A DNA stretch of 64,000 nucleotides, taken from the NCBI GenBank assembly GCA_018806915.1, contig JAGKQI010000094.1, forward strand, positions 248,001 through 312,000, given 5' to 3'. Shown in pieces: positions 60,260 through 64,000 of this stretch. Made by a program: the position numbers and the translations under genes. Source of the DNA: Phytophthora colocasiae (taxonomy: Eukaryota > Oomycota > Peronosporomycetes > Peronosporales > Peronosporaceae). A model generated the notes under the pieces. It ran no database searches, had not been told where the DNA came from, and saw nothing but the letters and a program-made list of their open reading frames with translations. Within the stretch, counting starts at the first letter, position 1, and each line of letters opens with the position of its first letter.

Positions 60260-63200
60260 ATGACACTTTTCAATTTCCTTCCTACCTCACTGACTGGTCT
60301 TCTCTTCGCGACACCCCTCTGCACTTCACAAGTTGCAACAGGTTCTGAGCCCAAGTTCCGCATTTCGCCGAATAGAGGCCCGTCATCGATGTCTGTCACT
60401 GGTCGACTGGACTTCTCGGACTTGGATAGTCCTCAAGCAATGCCGCCTGCCGCGAGGGCAGAGCGCGCACACCGTCGAGCTCTGGCTGGCGTGCACGGAG
60501 AGCTACGAACCGCACAACCCGGGTTTGTCACTCCCCAGCGACCACCGCACCGCACGAGCAGCGACAGGGCACGATCACCCGACGCGGACTCAAGTGTGAG
60601 CCCGTCAACTCATAGCACACGAATGTCGGACGACGAAATGATCGTAGTGCTGAAGGCGAGACTGGACGACGCGATGGAGCTCATCGAGATCCAGCAACGC
60701 ATGATCAGGAAGGAGAAGGCAGCCATCGCGGCCGAGGAAGCTCGCCGCAGGCAGATGGTTGATGCCCGGGAGCTGGCTGAAGAAGCTGAAGAGTTCAAAC
60801 AGCAGGACGCTGTTGACGAAAGCTCGGAGAGGGACGACACGCAAGATGCTGCACACTCTCGACAGGCAGAAAGCTCAGAAAAGCAGGGCAGCGCTGACTC
60901 CGTCGCGGGAATCAAAGCTATGGGGCCGCCGCCGCCAGTACCAACCAATCTGGTACCAGGGAAATCTCCCAAACTGAAGGACATACACTGTCGCCGATTC
61001 GATGGCAAGGAAGTGTATCCAGGTCTCGGATCGGGCTTCGAGGATTTCCAGAAGGAATTCGAGTGCGCCGTCCGCATGGAGCAGCTTCTCAACGGATCGA
61101 CGTGGTCGAGCGAGCTGAAGGCATCAGTACTTGGAACCTTCCTCGAAGGCGCAGCTAGCCGATCGTACTTCGACTTCACCGACGACGGAGTCGTGAGCTA
61201 TGATGCAGTCACAGCACATCTGAAGAAAGAGTTCGGATGCAGTCTGACGCAGTATGAACTAGGGAAGCGTCTCGACACGCGCAAGCGACCAGGTGATACG
61301 TGGAAGCAGTACGTCACTTACCTGAAGTTCATCGAGCGGTTGATGGTTGGAGACAGATCGCAGCTGCTATTGGAGACTGTGTGCAATAACGCGTGCCCCG
61401 AGCTAACGTCTACGCTTCTGAGCAAGGTCGACGAAAGCAGCACCAACTACATGAAGGAGTTGGACAAGGTGGTCGAGTTTCTCATACGCTGCAAGGGTGA
61501 TGGCCGTCGCGTAGGCGGTACACAACAACAGCAGCGTGGTCAACCCAGCGGTAACAACAACAAGCCGAACGGTCAGCAGCAGGGAAGCAGCAAGCAGGAG
61601 CAGAAGCCTCGTCAACAACAAAGCAACAAAAAGAATACCCCCGCTGCACAGGCCAACAGCACTGAAAAGACGTTCACGTTTAAGTGCTGGAACTGTGGTG
61701 AAGCAGGCCACAGGCGCGAGAACTGTATGAATCCGAAGAAGGACGCTAAAAAGGATGAGAAATCCGGTGAAGCAAACCAGGCACAGCGCAGCTCTTCCAT
61801 GGACAGTCAGGATGACAGCGAGAAAGCAGAGTTGTGGGTCGCCGCAGAGCAGGATGCAGATGAAGAAGCCAAATGCACGAGTTGGCTGATTGACTCTGGG
61901 GCTACGGACCACATGTGCTGTGATGAAACTATTCTCTTCGGTACCTCGCCGTCAAACCTGGTCATTAAGGTGGCGAATGGTGGGGTCCTTCGAGCTCAGC
62001 ACAAGGGAAGCTGCCTGTTACGAATCTCAGACGGCGATAAAACCCAACACGTGGTCATGCAGGAGGTGCATTACGTCCCAGGTCTCGCTCGCAACTTAAT
62101 CTCAGTCGTGGTTCTTGCTGAGAACGGCATTACCACCACCTTCGACCCTTCTGGATGCTATTTGCGTGGTAAGAACGGCAAGGTGATCGCCGTGGCCGAC
62201 CGACAAGGCAAAACGTGCCTACTGAAAGGCGAAGTCGTGGACCCAGACACAGGTGGCGCAGCAATGTTCGTTCAGGTGACGAAGGCGACACTGCAGCACT
62301 GGCATGAGCGGCTAGGCCACGTGAACTTCCAGGACCTCATGCGGATGTACTCCAAGGGCTTGACAGGGGATATGGAAGTCGTGTCCAAGAAGCTGAAGTT
62401 CTGCTTGCCCTGCGCCGAAGCAAAGCAGACCAAGTCGAGACACCCAACGACCGACACGTCCACATCAGCACCAACGGATCAAGTAGGTGCAGTCCTAGGA
62501 GTCGACTTGAAGGTAGACATTCCTGCCGACAGAAATGGCAACAAGCACATGCTGAGTATTGTGGACTACGGTTCATCCTTCAATCGCGTTTACCTACTGA
62601 GAACGAAGGATGAAGCTGCAGCCAAGTTGATGGACTTCATTCCAGAGTTTGAACGCCAGCATGGTATAGTGGTCAAGGTGGCTCGATCGGATGGTGGAGG
62701 TGAGTTCCAAGGCCGGGAGTTCGTCGCATTCTGCAAACGACACGGAATCAACCAACAGCTCACGCTTCCCGACAACTCCGCATCTAACGGAAAGGTCGAA
62801 CGCTTGCATCGGACCTTGATGGACTCGGGTAGAGCAATGCTATGGGCGTCAGGATTGCCGGAACGCTACTGGGGAGATGCCGTGCAGTACTCATCGTATA
62901 TACGGAACCGCCTTCCGACCAGAGCCAACGCGGACAGCAAGTCTCCGATGGAGATCCTCACTGATAAACCGCCAAATGTGGGGCACATTCTGAAATTTGG
63001 GTCGACCTGCACCACACACATAGCTCACAAGAAGGCAGCCTCCGTGAAGCGCCGAGCTGAAAAAGGCGTGGTGATCGGCATTAGCGAGGAGCAGAAGGGA
63101 TATCGGCTTTTCATCCCACGTACTCGTAAAGTTGTGGTGAGTGCTGACGTGCAGAACATTGACAAGCTGGACGTGAACGATACAGAAACAAAGAATACAT

Positions 63201-64000
63201 TGAACCAACTCCACGGTGAGGACGACGATACGCAGCCGACGGCTACCACGGAGTCAACGACCACCACGGATAACACACAGCCAACAGCTCCCGTGGACGA
63301 ATCTCAAGAGGATACTGCGTCGCAGCCGCCGAGGGTCAGCAAAAAGGATGAGGGTCCACCTCGAAGCGGGTTCAAACGACGCAGGAGCCGTCGCCTGGCG
63401 CAACTTAAGGATGCCGACGGGTCAAGTGATAGTGGAGAAGATGAATACGCTGGAAGCCCCATCAGTGCTGCTGCTCTTCGTCGCGTCTTTGGTGCTCGCA
63501 AGAGAATGAAGACTGATGAGTTTTCACTGGCAAAGGAACTGATAGAGGAAGTCGAAGGACAACCGGCAACACTGTTGCTATCATCTGCCATGGCGGCAAT
63601 GGTTTCACCTCGCAACATCGCTGAGGCGAAGCAGCAGCCTGAGTGGCCCGAATGGAAGGCCGCAATCGAGAAGGAGCTCCAAGACCTGCAGGCAAACGGC
63701 ACTTGGGAAGTGGTTCGCCGTCCTGTAGGCGAGAACATGATTTCATCGAAGTGGGTGTTCAAGATTAAGTTCAACTCGCGCGGTGAACTGGAACGGTTCA
63801 AGGCTCGGCTGGTGGCGCGTGGTTTTTCTCAGCGATTTGGTATTGATTTTGAGGAGACGTATTCGCCGGTACTCAAGCTCACCAGCCTGAGGTTTCTCGC
63901 AACATTGGCTGCACAATGGCAACGAAGACTCCGCCAGGGCGATGTGCCTAACGCCTATGTTAAAGCAAATTTGGATCGCCCTATCTTAATGACCCCTCCT
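60260..64000 (+). CDS. Ty1/Copia gag-pol polyprotein (runs off window)
   Basis: One frame is open from ATG 60260 to the window end (at least 1,247 codons). Later in-frame ATGs are at 60389, 60440 and 60623 (MSDDEMIVVLKARLDDAM), and 60623 may be the real start. Order: a coiled-coil gag N-terminus, gag (FEDFQKEFECAVRMEQLLNG), CCHC knuckle CWNCGEAGHRRENC, protease (WLIDSGATDHMCCD), GAG-pre-integrase zinc domain (HWHERLGHVNFQDLMRMY, then CLPCAEAKQ), integrase (GVDLKVDIPADRNG, ARSDGGGEFQGREF, NSASNGKVERLHRTLMDSG) and the start of RT (WPEWKAAIEKELQDLQANGT, SKWVFKIKFNSRGELERFKA, DVPNAYVKANLD). Integrase before RT is diagnostic of Copia. No internal stop was noticed, so it may be an autonomous element. 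Confidence 0.9.
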   Translation, partial: MTLFNFLPTSLTGLLFATPLCTSQVATGSEPKFRISPNRGPSSMSVTGRLDFSDLDSPQAMPPAARAERAHRRALAGVHGELRTAQPGFVTPQRPPHRTSSDRARSPDADSSVSPSTHSTRMSDDEMIVVLKARLDDAMELIEIQQRMIRKEKAAIAAEEARRRQMVDARELAEEAEEFKQQDAVDESSERDDTQDAAHSRQAESSEKQGSADSVAGIKAMGPPPPVPTNLVPGKSPKLKDIHCRRFDGKEVYPGLGSGFEDFQKEFECAVRMEQLLNGSTWSSELKASVLGTFLEGAASRSYFDFTDDGVVSYDAVTAHLKKEFGCSLTQYELGKRLDTRKRPGDTWKQYVTYLKFIERLMVGDRSQLLLETVCNNACPELTSTLLSKVDESSTNYMKELDKVVEFLIRCKGDGRRVGGTQQQQRGQPSGNNNKPNGQQQGSSKQEQKPRQQQSNKKNTPAAQANSTEKTFTFKCWNCGEAGHRRENCMNPKKDAKKDEKSGEANQAQRSSSMDSQDDSEKAELWVAAEQDADEEAKCTSWLIDSGATDHMCCDETILFGTSPSNLVIKVANGGVLRAQHKGSCLLRISDGDKTQHVVMQEVHYVPGLARNLISVVVLAENGITTTFDPSGCYLRGKNGKVIAVADRQGKTCLLKGEVVDPDTGGAAMFVQVTKATLQHWHERLGHVNFQDLMRMYSKGLTGDMEVVSKKLKFCLPCAEAKQTKSRHPTTDTSTSAPTDQVGAVLGVDLKVDIPADRNGNKHMLSIVDYGSSFNRVYLLRTKDEAAAKLMDFIPEFERQHGIVVKVARSDGGGEFQGREFVAFCKRHGINQQLTLPDNSASNGKVERLHRTLMDSGRAMLWASGLPERYWGDAVQYSSYIRNRLPTRANADSKSPMEILTDKPPNVGHILKFGSTCTTHIAHKKAASVKRRAEKGVVIGISEEQKGYRLFIPRTRKVVVSADVQNIDKLDVNDTETKNTLNQLHGEDDDTQPTATTESTTTTDNTQPTAPVDESQEDTASQPPRVSKKDEGPPRSGFKRRRSRRLAQLKDADGSSDSGEDEYAGSPISAAALRRVFGARKRMKTDEFSLAKELIEEVEGQPATLLLSSAMAAMVSPRNIAEAKQQPEWPEWKAAIEKELQDLQANGTWEVVRRPVGENMISSKWVFKIKFNSRGELERFKARLVARGFSQRFGIDFEETYSPVLKLTSLRFLATLAAQWQRRLRQGDVPNAYVKANLDRPILMTPP

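Overview
The window looks like repeat-dense nuclear DNA of an oomycete, most likely Phytophthora or a close relative. The evidence is mitochondrial-derived scraps that include nad11 and rps12 (mtDNA-encoded in these stramenopiles), a Phytophthora-style ankyrin family (GHLDVVKWLHEN-type repeats), a crinkler-like nuclease gene, Crypton, DIRS-like and piggyBac elements, and short GT-AG introns. There is no bacterial operon structure. Most of the 64 kb is mobile DNA, with a few host genes and gene wrecks in between.

Layout. 1-1684: a patchwork of mitochondrial fragments (nad5, tRNA-Cys, cob, cox1, rps12, tRNA-Phe, rnl, nad11, tRNA-Pro). 1680-4180: a decayed piggyBac element whose right end abuts a TTAA inside another nad5 fragment. 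4305-8667: a decayed chromodomain Gypsy element (Gypsy-1). 8703-12920: a decayed DIRS-like tyrosine-recombinase retroelement. 14127-16060: a rearranged DUF3160-type gene. 16193-17062: an intact trypsin-like serine protease gene. 17571-23230: Gypsy-2, complete with 309-bp LTRs and AAGCC target duplications, sitting between an oomycete-type initiator and the start of a second DUF3160 gene (23260-24375). 24492-36767: an ankyrin-repeat gene split by the 10.4-kb Gypsy-3 (24927-35371), whose pol frame is itself split by a 273-bp TA-flanked MITE. 39100-41193: a tRNA-like (possible SINE) head and a Crypton. 41876-43705: an intact BRD8/bromodomain-like gene. 43785-47983: CENP-B-type and Mutator-like transposase genes. 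47999-56373: Gypsy-4, with a Harbinger-type insertion in one LTR. 56553-60005: a truncated crinkler-like gene, a coiled-coil plus C1q-like gene with a broken paralogue, and a glycosyltransferase fragment. 60260-64000: an open Copia polyprotein running off the window.

Most notable signal: Gypsy-4 is carpeted from LTR to LTR with short perfect inverted repeats (arms of 7-12 bp, loops of about 2-11 nt) roughly every 30-45 bp. The pattern runs through LTRs, gag, pol and an antisense coiled-coil reading frame, and I do not see it in the neighbouring Gypsy elements. Second, the BRD8-like gene and the crinkler-like gene share a related Ser/Lys-rich tail, which suggests module sharing between a chromatin protein and an effector-family nuclease. 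The near-identical LTR pairs of Gypsy-2, -3 and -4 indicate very recent retrotransposition, and the MITE and Harbinger insertions inside them are younger still.
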